Of a stretch of DNA of 57,669 nt, positions 27,286 through 35,741 are shown piece by piece. Below the pieces are notes generated by a model. It had not been told where the DNA came from. It saw only the letters and a program-made list of their open reading frames with translations, and ran no database searches. Source of the stretch: Anaeromyxobacter terrae (GTDB lineage: Bacteria > Myxococcota > Myxococcia > Myxococcales > Anaeromyxobacteraceae); NCBI RefSeq assembly GCF_022690685.1, contig NZ_JALCYY010000034.1, forward strand, positions 1-57,669, read 5' to 3'. The stretch's first letter is position 1; every line of letters begins with the position of its first letter. The translations under genes and the position numbers were made by a program.

Positions 27286-28035
27286 TCAGCCGCGCTTCTT
27301 CACGCGTCCTTCGCGGTCCAGGAAGAACGGCTCGACGAGCAGCGCCTCGACGCTGGGGCGATGGCCCTTCACGTCGGCGCCGAGGTGCGCGAGCGCCTCG
27401 AGCACCTCGCCGCGCACGCGGGCGTTGTCGCGATCGCGCAGGAGGAGCTGGATGAGCGCGTCGCGGCCCGCCTCGCCCGGCGCGAGGCGGGCGATGGCGC
27501 GCGCCGCGCTGATCCGGACGTCGTCGGAGAAGTCCTCGAGCAGCGGCAGGAGCGCGCCCTCGATCTCGGGGCCCGTCGCGCCGGCGTGGTGCTCGACGAG
27601 CCAGGTGAGGAGGACGAGCTTCTTCTCCGGATCACGGGTGTACTCGCGCCCGAGCCGGGCGAGCTCGCGCACCACGATCTCGACGAGCCGGTCCGAGGGC
27701 ACGATGTCCGCGAGCGCGCGCAGGCCCCAGGCGACGCCGCTCTCCTGCTCGCGCACGAACGCCTCCAGCGGACCGACCGCGGCCTCCTTCGCGTCGACGA
27801 GGATCCGGAGCGCGGTCTCCTTCTCCTCGTCGTCCGTGATGCCCGGCTCCGCCCTCACCGTGAAGCGCAGGCACAGCGTCGAGAGCGCGCCGGGCGTGCC
27901 CAGGTCGCCGAGCTGCTGGATCGCCTTCTGCCGGTTCTCGGGCGGCCCGTAGCGTTCCGTCACGCGCTTCGCGAGCTTCTTCAGCGCGCCGCGCTGCCGC
28001 TCCTCCCTCGAGCCGAACAGATCGAAGAGTCCCAT
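27286..28035 (-). CDS. HEAT-repeat protein
   Basis: A 249-residue all-helical protein built from HEAT-like repeats, for example EGALLPLLEDFSDDVRISAARAIARLA and EVLEALAHLGA. It begins MGLFDLFGSREERQRGALKK, a hydrophobic-then-basic start seen in membrane-proximal scaffold proteins, but no signal peptide is evident. HEAT repeats bind other proteins. It lies between the DnaJ-like gene and plsB on the same strand with short gaps, so it is probably co-transcribed. Specific role unknown; homologues seem confined to myxobacteria-like genomes, as far as I can tell by recognition. Confidence 0.75.
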   Translation of the reverse strand: MGLFDLFGSREERQRGALKKLAKRVTERYGPPENRQKAIQQLGDLGTPGALSTLCLRFTVRAEPGITDDEEKETALRILVDAKEAAVGPLEAFVREQESGVAWGLRALADIVPSDRLVEIVVRELARLGREYTRDPEKKLVLLTWLVEHHAGATGPEIEGALLPLLEDFSDDVRISAARAIARLAPGEAGRDALIQLLLRDRDNARVRGEVLEALAHLGADVKGHRPSVEALLVEPFFLDREGRVKKRG

Positions 28036-28058
28036 CCATCCTCCGTTGGGGCGTGGTT

Positions 28059-29027
28059 CTACAACGAGATCCCCGCCCGCGGATCCTCCTCGTACAGGGC
28101 TTCGAGCGGCTCGACCGCCTTCCGGAGCGCGTCCGAGCCTCGAGGGAGGACCACCTGGACCATCGCGTACAGGTCGCCGCGCGAGCCGCCGCGCAGGTCG
28201 GGGAGCCCCTTGCCACGCAGCCGGAGCTGGGTCCCCGTCTGCGCGCCGGCCGGGATCCGGAGGCGGACCGGGCCCTCGAACGTGGGGAGCGTCACCTCGG
28301 CTCCGCGCACCGCCTCGGGCACGGTGACGGGCAGGTCGATGTAGAGATCCTTGCCCTCGCGCCGGACGTGCGGGTGCTCCTGGAGCTTCACCTCGAGGTA
28401 GAGGTCTCCCGCCGGTCCGCCGTGGGCGCCGGGCCTGCCCTGGCCGGCCAGGCGGATCCGCGACCCATCCGTCACGCCGGCGGGGATCTTCACCCGGAGC
28501 GTGCGCCCTTCGATGCGCAGGTCGCGCTCCGCTCCGAGCACGGCGTCTCGCAGCGGGATGGCGATCTCCGCCTCGGTGGTCGCGCCGGCGGAGGCGACCG
28601 GGCCGCGGCGGACCCGTCCGTGCGCCCGGGGCCCACCTGCTCCGCCGAAGAGGTCTCCGAAGATGGACCCGAAGTCGAAGGCCCCGTAGTCGCCGACGTT
28701 CACCGTGCTGAAGTCGCCGAAGTCGAACGGCATCCCACCCGGCGGCGCACCTTCGCGCTTCCAGCGCCGGTACTCCGCGGCCCGCTTCTCGTCGAAGCCG
28801 GTGCGCAGCGCGTCCGCGCCGAACTCGTCGTAGAGCTTGCGCCGCTTGGGATCGGAGAGCACCTCGGAGGCGGCGGTGACCTCCTTGAACTTCTCCTCGG
28901 CGTCCTTGTTCCCGGGGTTCACGTCGGGGTGGTACTTCTTCGCGAGCTTCCGGTACGCCTTCTTGATCTCCTCGGCGGTCGCGCCCCTCGGGACGCCCAG
29001 GATCTCGTAGAGGTCGCGCTCTGGCAC
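28059..29027 (-). CDS. DnaJ-family co-chaperone without zinc finger (CbpA-like)
   Basis: A 322-residue Hsp40. The J domain has the HPD tripeptide at 33-35 ([10 protein letters not shown]) that triggers Hsp70 ATPase activity. A Gly/Phe region follows ([16 protein letters not shown]), then two beta-barrel substrate domains. The CxxCxGxG zinc repeats of class-A DnaJ are absent, so this is class B (CbpA/DjlA-like). The start is GTG at 29027; a frame extension upstream overlaps the divergent gene and is rejected. DnaK is not in the window. Confidence 0.9.
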   Translation of the reverse strand: MPERDLYEILGVPRGATAEEIKKAYRKLAKKYHPDVNPGNKDAEEKFKEVTAASEVLSDPKRRKLYDEFGADALRTGFDEKRAAEYRRWKREGAPPGGMPFDFGDFSTVNVGDYGAFDFGSIFGDLFGGAGGPRAHGRVRRGPVASAGATTEAEIAIPLRDAVLGAERDLRIEGRTLRVKIPAGVTDGSRIRLAGQGRPGAHGGPAGDLYLEVKLQEHPHVRREGKDLYIDLPVTVPEAVRGAEVTLPTFEGPVRLRIPAGAQTGTQLRLRGKGLPDLRGGSRGDLYAMVQVVLPRGSDALRKAVEPLEALYEEDPRAGISL

Positions 29028-29114
29028 GCGGGGAAACGTAACGCGTCCGGAGGGGGCGTCAATGTGCCGGCGTTCCAGAGCGCCGCGGCGTCGCGCCGCC
29101 CCGGGCGCTCGCAC

Positions 29115-29120
29115 TACAAT
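29115..29120 (+). promoter_or_regulatory. -10 element TACAAT, near-leaderless
   Basis: TACAAT (5 of 6 to the consensus) ends seven bases before the ATG at 29128, with GGGGCCC between. This is the strongest of the leaderless-type boxes in the window. Confidence 0.55.
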
Positions 29121-29127
29121 GGGGCCC

Positions 29128-29784
29128 ATGCTCTCGCTCGTCGCCGCGACGCTCCTCGCCGCCACCCCGCCGGCGGCGGTCCCCCGCGTCGTGGAGGAGA
29201 TCGTGGCCGTCGTGCGGAACCCGGCCGGTGCCCCGCCGCGGGTCATCACGCTGACGAAGCTCGACGAGGAGGCGCGCATCGCGCTCGTCTCCCGTGGCGC
29301 CGCGGCCGCCGCCACCCGTCCCCTCGACGCGGAGGCGCTCCGGGCGGCGCTCGACTGGCTCCTCGATCAGATGCTCCTCGCCGACGAGGCGGCGCGCCTC
29401 GGGCTGGACGCGGTCGAGCGCGAGGCCGTCTCGGCGGCGCTCGCGCGGTTCCGCGCACAGGTCGGCCCTTCCGACGCGTACGCGCGGTTCCTCGCCGTGT
29501 CGGAGCTGACCGAGGAGGAGCTCTCCGCCACGCTCGCGCGGATGGTGAGGGTCGAGCGGTACGTGCAGAGCCGCGTGGGTCGGGCCGCACGCGTCGGGGA
29601 CGACGAGGTGGAGCGCTGGCTCGCGGAGCACGGCGCGGGAGGCGCCGCGGGCCCGGCCCGCGACGCGGCGCGCGCGCAGCTCGAGGAGGAGCGGGCACGG
29701 GCCCAGGTTCGCGAGCTCGTCGCGGAGCTCCGCGCGCGCGCCGACGTGAGGGTCCTCCGTCCCGAGCGGAAGGACGGGCCGTAG
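29128..29784 (+). CDS. Secreted SurA-N-like protein
   Basis: A 218-residue protein with a signal peptide of about 16 residues ([15 protein letters not shown]). The mature part is helical and resembles the N-terminal chaperone domain of SurA-type periplasmic folding factors: [19 protein letters not shown] and a later [12 protein letters not shown]. There is no parvulin isomerase domain, so it would be a chaperone only. An in-frame ATG at 29119 falls in the -10 box. It precedes rimI by two bases, hence probable coupling. Confidence 0.65.
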   Translation: MLSLVAATLLAATPPAAVPRVVEEIVAVVRNPAGAPPRVITLTKLDEEARIALVSRGAAAAATRPLDAEALRAALDWLLDQMLLADEAARLGLDAVEREAVSAALARFRAQVGPSDAYARFLAVSELTEEELSATLARMVRVERYVQSRVGRAARVGDDEVERWLAEHGAGGAAGPARDAARAQLEEERARAQVRELVAELRARADVRVLRPERKDGP

Positions 29785-29786
29785 CC

Positions 29787-30263
29787 GTGCGCCGCCCCGT
29801 CGACACCCCCGAGCGGCTCGAGTTCCGGCGGATGCAGCCGGAGGATCTCGATCGCGTCGTCGACATCGAGCGGGCCGGGTTCCGGAACCCGTGGTCGCGC
29901 GAGCTGCTCGCGCGAGAGCTCGACCACGCGTGGTCGCACATCGTGCTCGCAGTCGACCGCGACGCGGGCGCGGAGCGGGTCCTCGGCTACATCGTGTTCT
30001 GGCTCGTCCACGACGAGCTCCACGTCCTGAACATCGCGACGGCGATCGAGGCGCGGAGACGCGGCGTCGGGCGTGCCCTCATGCTCGAGGCGCACGGCGC
30101 GGGAAAGGACCGGGGCGCGGTGGTCGCGACGCTCGAGGTGCGCCGCTCGAACGCACCCGCGCTCGAGCTCTACCGGTCCCTCGGCTACCGGCAGGTCGGG
30201 ATCCGGCCGAACTACTACCAGGAGGAGGGCGAGGACGCGATCGTGATGATCCTGGACCTGTGA
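29787..30263 (+). CDS. rimI: Ribosomal protein S18 alanine N-acetyltransferase-like GNAT
   Basis: A 158-residue GNAT enzyme. It shows RimI hallmarks: LEFRRMQPEDLDRVVDIE start, FRNPWSRE, the acetyl-CoA loop EARRRGVGRALM, the VRRSNAPALELYRSLGY block and RPNYYQEEGEDA. RimI acetylates the N-terminal alanine of ribosomal protein S18. The start is GTG at 29787, two bases after the previous stop. TsaB/TsaD, frequent neighbours, are absent. Another GNAT substrate cannot be excluded. Confidence 0.88.
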   Translation: MRRPVDTPERLEFRRMQPEDLDRVVDIERAGFRNPWSRELLARELDHAWSHIVLAVDRDAGAERVLGYIVFWLVHDELHVLNIATAIEARRRGVGRALMLEAHGAGKDRGAVVATLEVRRSNAPALELYRSLGYRQVGIRPNYYQEEGEDAIVMILDL

Positions 30264-30332
30264 TCATGACGCGCCACGGCGTCGGATGGCGCTCGCATCC
30301 TCGCCCGCCATCGAGTATCTCTCGCCCCCCGG

Positions 30333-31424
30333 ATGATCTGGCCCGCCCTGCGCTGGACGCTGTTCCACCTCGAGCCGGAGCGCGCCCACCGGCTCGCGCA
30401 CGCCGCGCTCCACCGCGTGACGCCGGGGCTCGCGCGCCTGCGCCGGCCGAAGGTCCCGCCCGAGCTGCACGTCTCCTGCCTGGGCCTCGAGTTCGACGGC
30501 CCCGTCGGTCTCGCCGCCGGCTTCGACAAGGGGGACGCCGCGATCGCGGGGCTCTTCGCGCTCGGGTTCTCCCACGTCGAGATCGGGACCATCACCCCGC
30601 GCCCGCAGCCCGGGAACGAGCCGCCGCGCCTGTTCCGCCTCGTCGAGCACCGCGCGCTCATCAACCGCATGGGGTTCAACAACGCGGGCGCGGAGGTGTG
30701 CGCGCAGCGGCTCTCCCGCGTGCCCCCCGCCGCGCGGATGGGCCCGGTGGGCGTGAACGTCGGGAAGAACAAGACGACGCCCAACGAGGACGCCGCGGCG
30801 GACTACCTCGCCTGCATCGACCGGCTCCACCCGTACGCCGACTACCTCGTCGTCAACATCTCCTCGCCGAACACGCCGGGCCTCCGGCAGCTCCAGGAGC
30901 GCGAGCAGCTCGACGCGCTCCTGCGCGCCTGCGTGGCGCGGCTCCGCGAGCGCGCTCCGGGCAAGCCGCTCCTCGTGAAGCTCGCGCCGGATCTCTCGCC
31001 CACCGCGCTCGACGAGGCGGTCGACGTGGCCATCGAGGCGGGCGTGTCCGGGATCGTGGCGACGAACACGACCCTGTCGCGCGCCGGCGTGGAGCGCCAC
31101 CCGCGCGCCACCGAGGCGGGCGGGCTCTCCGGCGCACCGCTCGAGCCGCTCGCGACGAGCGTCGTCCGGCGCTGCTACGCGCGCGCGGCGGGGCGCGTGC
31201 CCATCGTGGGCGCGGGCGGCGTGATGAGCGCCGAGGACGCGTACGCGAAGATCCGCGCCGGGGCGGCGCTGGTGCAGGTCTACACCGGGCTCGTCTACGG
31301 GGGGCCCGGCTTCGTCCGCCAGCTGAACGACGGGCTCGCGAAGCTGCTCGCGCGAGATGGCTTCCGCTCCGTCGCGGAGGCCGTGGGCGCCGATCACAGG
31401 CCGGCCGAGCGGGCGAGCGTCTGA
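30333..31424 (+). CDS. pyrD: Dihydroorotate dehydrogenase (quinone), class 2
   Basis: A 363-residue FMN enzyme that oxidises dihydroorotate with quinone in pyrimidine synthesis, attached to the inner membrane. The N-terminal helix (FHLEPERAHRLAHAALH) is the quinone-tunnel/membrane helix of class 2. Catalytic and FMN motifs: AAGFDKGDAAI, INRMGFNNAGAE, VNISSPNTPGLRQLQ and LVQVYTGLVYGGPG. A TATCTC box lies 11 bases before the ATG and there is no ribosome site. It ends before a 20-bp palindrome. Confidence 0.95.
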   Translation: MIWPALRWTLFHLEPERAHRLAHAALHRVTPGLARLRRPKVPPELHVSCLGLEFDGPVGLAAGFDKGDAAIAGLFALGFSHVEIGTITPRPQPGNEPPRLFRLVEHRALINRMGFNNAGAEVCAQRLSRVPPAARMGPVGVNVGKNKTTPNEDAAADYLACIDRLHPYADYLVVNISSPNTPGLRQLQEREQLDALLRACVARLRERAPGKPLLVKLAPDLSPTALDEAVDVAIEAGVSGIVATNTTLSRAGVERHPRATEAGGLSGAPLEPLATSVVRRCYARAAGRVPIVGAGGVMSAEDAYAKIRAGAALVQVYTGLVYGGPGFVRQLNDGLAKLLARDGFRSVAEAVGADHRPAERASV

Positions 31425-31451
31425 CCCATCCCTAGGTGTGGTGCCGACCCT

Positions 31452-31471
31452 CCAGGGGAAATTTCCCCTGG
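31452..31471. promoter_or_regulatory. Perfect 20-bp palindrome
   Basis: CCAGGGGAAATTTCCCCTGG is a perfect dyad, 28 bases after pyrD and about 55 bases before a candidate promoter of the phasin-like genes. It is nested within a second inverted pair GTGTGG (31436-31441)/CCACAC (31483-31488). With an AATT centre it could be a dimeric repressor operator, or a pyrD terminator hairpin lacking a U tract. Confidence 0.7.
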
Positions 31472-31526
31472 CAGGAGAGGGGCCACACATGTAGGGTCGA
31501 TCGGTCCGGAGCACCGCCTGGGTCGT

Positions 31527-31556
31527 TTGACGTGTGCTGACGCGACGCGTTACCTG
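31527..31556 (+). promoter_or_regulatory. Probable sigma-70 promoter of the phasin-like operon
   Basis: TTGACG (31527-31532), an 18-base spacer and TACCTG (31551-31556). The leader to ATG 31618 is about 55 bases and contains AGGAGG at a good distance. Confidence 0.5.
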
Positions 31557-31617
31557 GAGGCTGTCGCGGGGGGTTGCGAGATCCCCTGGAACACATCGAC
31601 CGCCCAGGAGGACGACC

Positions 31618-32082
31618 ATGGCTGAAGCTCAGAAGACGGTGAACGGGAAGTTGAAGGTCCCCGAGTTCCTGCGCGAGCCGCTCGTCGCGGCGCAGGCGCG
31701 CATCGGGCACATCGAGGAAGAGGCGCAGCGGGTCATCAAGGACCTGGTGGTCCGGGGTCGCGCGGGCCGGAAGGACATCGAGGAGATCGTTCATCGCCTG
31801 TCGCGCCAGGACTTCTCGATGCCGGAGGTGAAGCAGCGGCTCGAGAAGCTGCGCGACCAGGGCGCCGAGCGCGCCGCCGAATGGCGCGGCCGGGCGGACT
31901 CGTTCCGCTCGGAGGCGCTCGAACGGATGCTCGAGCTCCAGAGCCGCGCGGTGCAGTTCCTCGGCGTCGCGACGCACGAGGAGGTCCAGGAGCTCTCCCG
32001 CGAGCTCGAGAAGCTCGCGAAGCGGTTCGAGAAGAAGGGCGCGCGCCGCGTCAAGCGGGCGAAGTCGCCGGAGGGGACGTAG
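31618..32082 (+). CDS. Phasin-like coiled-coil protein
   Basis: A 154-residue charged helical protein, rich in Glu/Arg/Lys/Ala, with heptad-like stretches (EEAQRVIKDLVVRGRAG, ELSRELEKLAKRFEKK) and a basic tail KKGARRVKRAKSPEGT. Composition and length resemble PhaF/PhaI-type phasins and other poly(3-hydroxyalkanoate) granule-associated proteins. That is inferred; no PHA synthase is in the window. AGGAGG precedes the ATG. It is two bases from the next gene, which has a related make-up. Confidence 0.65.
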   Translation: MAEAQKTVNGKLKVPEFLREPLVAAQARIGHIEEEAQRVIKDLVVRGRAGRKDIEEIVHRLSRQDFSMPEVKQRLEKLRDQGAERAAEWRGRADSFRSEALERMLELQSRAVQFLGVATHEEVQELSRELEKLAKRFEKKGARRVKRAKSPEGT

Positions 32083-32084
32083 GG

Positions 32085-32426
32085 ATGCCGGACCTGCAGG
32101 AGATCTTCAAGGACGCCTGGTCTCACGCGCTCGCCGGCGTCAACGCCGCCGAGCAGGAGGCCGAGAAGGTGCTCGCGCGCATCGCCGACGCCGCGGGCTT
32201 CTCGCCCGAGGACGTCCGGCGCCACGCGCGCGAGTTCGGCGAGCGGCTCACCTCGCAGCGCCGCGAGATCGAGAAGACCCTCGACGACGCGGTCCGCCGG
32301 GCGACGAGCCGGTTCCGCGCGCCCGCGCGTGAGGACCTCGACGCGCTCGAGAAGCGGCTCGCGGCCATCGCCGCGCGCGTCGAGGCGCTGGCCCAGGAGA
32401 AGGGGAAGGGGAAGGAAGCGCCGTGA
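32085..32426 (+). CDS. Small coiled-coil protein, phasin-like
   Basis: A 113-residue helical protein (QEIFKDAWSHALAGVNAAEQ start, then ALEKRLAAIAARVEALAQEK coiled coil). The layout is that of the short PHA-granule-associated proteins and it lies two bases after the other phasin-like gene; the two may form hetero-oligomers. AGG(GATG) with GTAGGG just upstream serves as ribosome site. Its stop overlaps the GTG of the transglycosylase gene. Function inferred only. Confidence 0.6.
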   Translation: MPDLQEIFKDAWSHALAGVNAAEQEAEKVLARIADAAGFSPEDVRRHAREFGERLTSQRREIEKTLDDAVRRATSRFRAPAREDLDALEKRLAAIAARVEALAQEKGKGKEAP

Positions 32427-33118
32427 CCCCGCCGCGCCTCCACGGGCTCGTCGGAGCCGCGATCGCCGTCGGCCTGGCGGCCGCGGCGGTCGCGTTTCCC
32501 GGCGAGCTCGAGGAGGGGGCGCGGCAGCTCCTGCCCGCCGAGCGTGGCCCGACGTGCCTCCTGGGCTGCGACGTGGTCTCGCCCGCGATCACGGGGATCG
32601 AGCGGCAGCTGGGCGCCGAGATGCCGGCCCTCGGCGCGGACCGCCGCGGCGTGCTCGCGCGAACCATCGTGGCGGAGGCCCAGGCGGCGCGCATCGATCC
32701 GCTCCTCGTCCTGGCGCTCATCGAGGTGGAGTCTTCGTTCGACCCGCGCGCGCTCTCCGGCGCCGGTGCCCGCGGGCTCATGCAGCTCCGCGAGCCCACG
32801 CTGCGCCGCGAGCTCCAGCGCGCCGGGCTCCTGCACCTCGACCTGCACGACCCGGCCGCCAACGTCGTCGCGGGCGTGCGCTACCTCCGCCGGCTGCTCG
32901 ACGCGTTCGGGCGCGAGGAGGTCGCGCTCATGGCCTACAACGCCGGGCCGAACCGGATCCTCGGCTACCTGCGCGAGGGTGAGATCCCGGCGCGGTTCCA
33001 CGCCTATCCTCGCCGCGTCCAGGCGATGCACCGGAAGCTGCGCCGCAGCGTGGGCGGGCCTGCCGTCGCGTCCGCCGCGCCGCTCGCCATCGCCCGGGTC
33101 CCGACGGGCGCCCAGTAG
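32423..33118 (+). CDS. Lytic transglycosylase (SLT domain)
   Basis: A 231-residue murein hydrolase that cleaves the MurNAc-GlcNAc bond. The N-terminal hydrophobic segment (residues 9-25) is a signal anchor. The SLT fold follows with catalytic Glu in IEVESSFDP, then GARGLMQL and AYNAGPNRIL. Tail of about 40 residues rich in Ala/Pro/Arg. GTG start overlaps the previous stop (GTGA), so it is translationally coupled to the phasin-like pair, an unexpected partnership. Confidence 0.9.
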   Translation: MTPPRLHGLVGAAIAVGLAAAAVAFPGELEEGARQLLPAERGPTCLLGCDVVSPAITGIERQLGAEMPALGADRRGVLARTIVAEAQAARIDPLLVLALIEVESSFDPRALSGAGARGLMQLREPTLRRELQRAGLLHLDLHDPAANVVAGVRYLRRLLDAFGREEVALMAYNAGPNRILGYLREGEIPARFHAYPRRVQAMHRKLRRSVGGPAVASAAPLAIARVPTGAQ

Positions 33119-33128
33119 CCGGCGGGGC

Positions 33129-33157
33129 GTGACCCCGCGCCCCGGACCGGTTAAGGA
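33129..33157 (+). promoter_or_regulatory. Possible promoter of queE
   Basis: GTGACC (33129-33134), a 17-base spacer and TAAGGA (33152-33157), ending nine bases before the queE ATG. No ribosome site is visible, so the transcript may be almost leaderless. Confidence 0.4.
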
Positions 33158-33166
33158 TGGCCCGCC

Positions 33167-33799
33167 ATGCGGGTCGACGAGATCTTCTTCAGCCTCCAGG
33201 GGGAGGGGACGCGGGCCGGCCGGCCGTGCGTCTTCGTCCGGTTCACCGGCTGCGATCTGCGCTGCGGCTACTGCGACACCACCTACGCGTTCCAGGGCGG
33301 GCGCGACATGACGCGCCAGGAGATCCTCGCCGAGATCGCGCGCCACCCGACGCGCTTCGTGTGCCTGACCGGCGGCGAGCCGATGCTGCAGCGCGAGCTG
33401 CCCGAGCTCGCGCGGGCGCTCGTCGCGGGCGGGCACGAGGTCGCCGTGGAGACGCACGGGCAGCGGCCGCTCGAGGCGCTCCCGCCCGAGGCGATCCGCA
33501 TCGTCGACGTGAAGACGCCCGGCTCCGGTGAGGAGACGCGGGACTTCGCCTACCTCGATCGGCTCCGCGCGCACGACGAGGTGAAGTTCGTCGTCTGCTC
33601 CGAGGCGGACTACCGCTGGTCGGTCGAGGTCGTTCGCCGGCACGGGCTCGAGGGGCGGGCGGCGGTGCTGTTCTCGCCGGCGTGGGGCCAGGTCGAGCCA
33701 CGGGACCTGGCGCGCTGGATCCTCGAGGACGGCCTCGACGCCCGGCTCTCCCTCCAGATCCACAAGGTGATCTGGGGCCCGGATGTGCGCGGTGTCTGA
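33167..33799 (+). CDS. queE: 7-carboxy-7-deazaguanine synthase
   Basis: A 210-residue radical-SAM enzyme that makes 7-carboxy-7-deazaguanine for queuosine and related nucleosides. The QueE-type cluster motif is CX3CX2C with Cys29, Cys33 and Cys36 (CDLRCGYC). EIFFSLQGEGTRAGRPCVFV and LTGGEPMLQ are further family signatures. QueC, QueD and QueF are not in the window. A -10 box stands nine bases upstream of the ATG. Confidence 0.93.
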   Translation: MRVDEIFFSLQGEGTRAGRPCVFVRFTGCDLRCGYCDTTYAFQGGRDMTRQEILAEIARHPTRFVCLTGGEPMLQRELPELARALVAGGHEVAVETHGQRPLEALPPEAIRIVDVKTPGSGEETRDFAYLDRLRAHDEVKFVVCSEADYRWSVEVVRRHGLEGRAAVLFSPAWGQVEPRDLARWILEDGLDARLSLQIHKVIWGPDVRGV

Positions 33800-33823
33800 C
33801 CGCGCCGTGCCCGGCCGCGTTTC

Positions 33824-33853
33824 TTGACCTGGACCGCGGGCCGGGGCTAACAA
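33824..33853 (+). promoter_or_regulatory. Probable sigma-70 promoter, near-leaderless
   Basis: TTGACC (33824-33829), an 18-base spacer and TAACAA (33848-33853). The ATG at 33862 is only eight bases downstream of the -10, so transcription should begin at or next to the start codon. Best complete example of the leaderless pattern. Confidence 0.6.
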
Positions 33854-33861
33854 GTCTGCGG

Positions 33862-34485
33862 ATGCGTCCCCTCGCCCTCGCGCTCGCCGCGGCCGCGCTC
33901 GCGACGGCGGCGCCGCCTGCCGCCGCCGAACCGTCCCTCACCCTGAACGGTGTCGCGATCGACGGCGTGACGAACCAGCGCTTCGAGAACGCCACGGTCG
34001 TCATCGACGCGCAAGGGAACGTGAACATCGAGGCGAAGGGATACGCGGTCCGCGTCGCCGGCGAGGTCCCCGCCGCGCGCCCGCCCGCGGCGGCCGAGGT
34101 CCCCGCCGTCGCCGGCGCGCCCGCGCGGCTCACCCGGCGCTACTTCCTCGCGGCGGAGCACGCCGACCCGTCCGGCCCGCAGTACGACCTCGCGATCTTC
34201 ATCAACGCTCAGTGGATCCGCGAGGTGAAGGCGAGCGAGCCGCAGGTGGTCATGGAGGTCACGCGGTACCTGCGCCCCGGCGCGAACCGGGTCGTGCTCG
34301 CGCCCACGCGACGGAGCCCGGGAGAGCGGCCCGCGTCCTCGCGCGAGGTGGCGCTCAAGGTGGTCATCGGCGAGGGGAACGTCGGCGGCGACCACGTGAT
34401 GATCGACAACCCGCTCCTCGAGATGACGCGCACCGCGTCGGACGTCGAGGACCGCACCGAGGAGCACGTCCTCGTGGCGCGCTGA
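33862..34485 (+). CDS. Secreted protein of unknown function, tgl cluster
   Basis: A 207-residue protein with a signal peptide (RPLALALAAAALATAAPPAAA, cut near residue 22). The mature protein starts EPSLTLNGVAIDG and contains VVIDAQGNVNIEAKGYAVRV, a beta-rich module, an Ala/Pro linker and a second beta domain with YDLAIFINAQWIREV. It is 13 bases before the next gene; the next three genes follow with overlaps, so all likely form one unit ending with tgl and a RodZ-like gene. That context hints at pilus or envelope assembly. Family not recognised. Confidence 0.65.
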   Translation: MRPLALALAAAALATAAPPAAAEPSLTLNGVAIDGVTNQRFENATVVIDAQGNVNIEAKGYAVRVAGEVPAARPPAAAEVPAVAGAPARLTRRYFLAAEHADPSGPQYDLAIFINAQWIREVKASEPQVVMEVTRYLRPGANRVVLAPTRRSPGERPASSREVALKVVIGEGNVGGDHVMIDNPLLEMTRTASDVEDRTEEHVLVAR

Positions 34486-34497
34486 TCGGGAGGCCGC

Positions 34498-34986
34498 GTG
34501 TTCACTGCGGAGCCGAGCCTCAGCTGGGTCCAGACGGCGCGCGACCAGATCGTCGCGGTGGTGGAGAGCATCAACCAGCCGCAGGTGTCGATCCCCGGCA
34601 AGTCCCCCCAGGCGGTCTCCGGCCACCTCTGCGGGCTGCGCAACCCGAACGGCTCGTTCTCGATCTACGTCGCGCTCCACCTCCCGAAGTCCGGCGAGAA
34701 CGTCGTCTACCTGCACGAGCGGCGGCAGCTCACGACCGCCGACGAGTACCGCGCGGTCGAGCTCGAGGGGCTGCAGTTCCTCGAGTCGATGGGCTTCATG
34801 CTCGACAACCTGAACTTCCGTAACCTCGCCGCGGACGTGCAGGAGCAGGTGCTCCGCCGCGTCCCGCTGTTCTCGCCGCCGCGCGCTCCCGCGGCCTCCG
34901 CGCCCGGGCCGTCGTCCGGGGCCTCCGGTCTTTCCTCCGCCGCGCCCGACGCCGCCCGGGTGGCGCGCCTGCTCGCTTCCTTCTGA
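34498..34986 (+). CDS. Hypothetical cytoplasmic protein, tgl cluster
   Basis: A 162-residue protein starting with GTG behind GGGAGG. The ordered part (1-118) has SGHLCGLRNPNGSFSIYVAL and FLESMGFMLDNLNFRNL, which suggest an alpha/beta domain similar in feel to PilZ-like or roadblock-like folds, though I cannot assign it. The last 45 residues are a Ser/Ala/Pro tail. No signal peptide. The stop TGA overlaps the ATG of the tgl-like gene, so translation is coupled. Probably a cytosolic partner or regulator of the pilus/envelope genes next to it. Confidence 0.6.
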   Translation: MFTAEPSLSWVQTARDQIVAVVESINQPQVSIPGKSPQAVSGHLCGLRNPNGSFSIYVALHLPKSGENVVYLHERRQLTTADEYRAVELEGLQFLESMGFMLDNLNFRNLAADVQEQVLRRVPLFSPPRAPAASAPGPSSGASGLSSAAPDAARVARLLASF

Positions 34987-35738
34987 TGACCCGATCCATC
35001 GCCCTCGTCCTCCTCGCCGCGGCCGCGCTCGGCTGCGCGCATCGCCCGAGCGGGAAGCAGCGCCGCACCGCGGAGATCCACCACGACCTCGCCGTGGAGG
35101 CGTTCCGCGCCGGGCGCGCGCCCGACGCGCTCCGCGAGTACGACGCGGCGCTCGCGATCGACGGACGCTTCGCGGAGGCCCACCGCGGCCGCGGGCTCGT
35201 CCTCGACTTCGCGTTCGGCCGGCTCGACGAGGCGGAGCGCGCCTACCGCCGCGCGCTCGAGCTCAGGCCCGAGTACCCGGAGGCGCACAACGACCTCGGC
35301 CAGCTCCTCGCGCGGACCGGCCACTACGACGAGGCGCTGCGCGAGTTCGACGTCGCGCTCGGCGACATGACCTACCGCGAGCCGTACGTGGCGCGCTGCA
35401 ACAAGGGGCAGGCGCTCTGGCGGATGGGGCGCCGCGACGAGGGGCACGCCGAGCTGCGCGCCTGCCTCTCGCTCGCGCCCTCGTTCTGCAAGGGGCGCCG
35501 GGATCTCGGGCGCATCTTCCTCGAGGAGGGGAAGATGAACGAGGCCATCGAGGAGCTCGGCGCGTACGCGCGGAGCTGCGAGAAGGTCCCCGACGCGCAC
35601 CTTCAGCTCGGCCTCGCCCGGATGCGCGCGGGCGATCTCCCCGGCGCACGCGAGGCGTTCGAGCGCTGCACCGAGCTCGCGCCGGCGAGCGCCGACGGCG
35701 AGGAGTGCCGCCGCAGCCTCACCCTGCTCGGCGAGTGA
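34986..35738 (+). CDS. tgl: TPR lipoprotein, Tgl/PilF-like pilotin
   Basis: A 250-residue lipoprotein, almost the same length as Myxococcus Tgl (252). A signal with the lipobox LGC (Cys17) is followed by about six TPRs (for example EAFRAGRAPDALREYDAAL and NDLGQLLARTGHYDEALREF). Tgl/PilW/PilF pilotins help the PilQ secretin assemble in the outer membrane, needed for type IV pili and social motility. The identification rests on lipobox, size, TPR number and context. Starts inside the previous stop. No other pil gene is adjacent. Confidence 0.7.
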   Translation: MTRSIALVLLAAAALGCAHRPSGKQRRTAEIHHDLAVEAFRAGRAPDALREYDAALAIDGRFAEAHRGRGLVLDFAFGRLDEAERAYRRALELRPEYPEAHNDLGQLLARTGHYDEALREFDVALGDMTYREPYVARCNKGQALWRMGRRDEGHAELRACLSLAPSFCKGRRDLGRIFLEEGKMNEAIEELGAYARSCEKVPDAHLQLGLARMRAGDLPGAREAFERCTELAPASADGEECRRSLTLLGE

Positions 35739-35741
35739 ATC

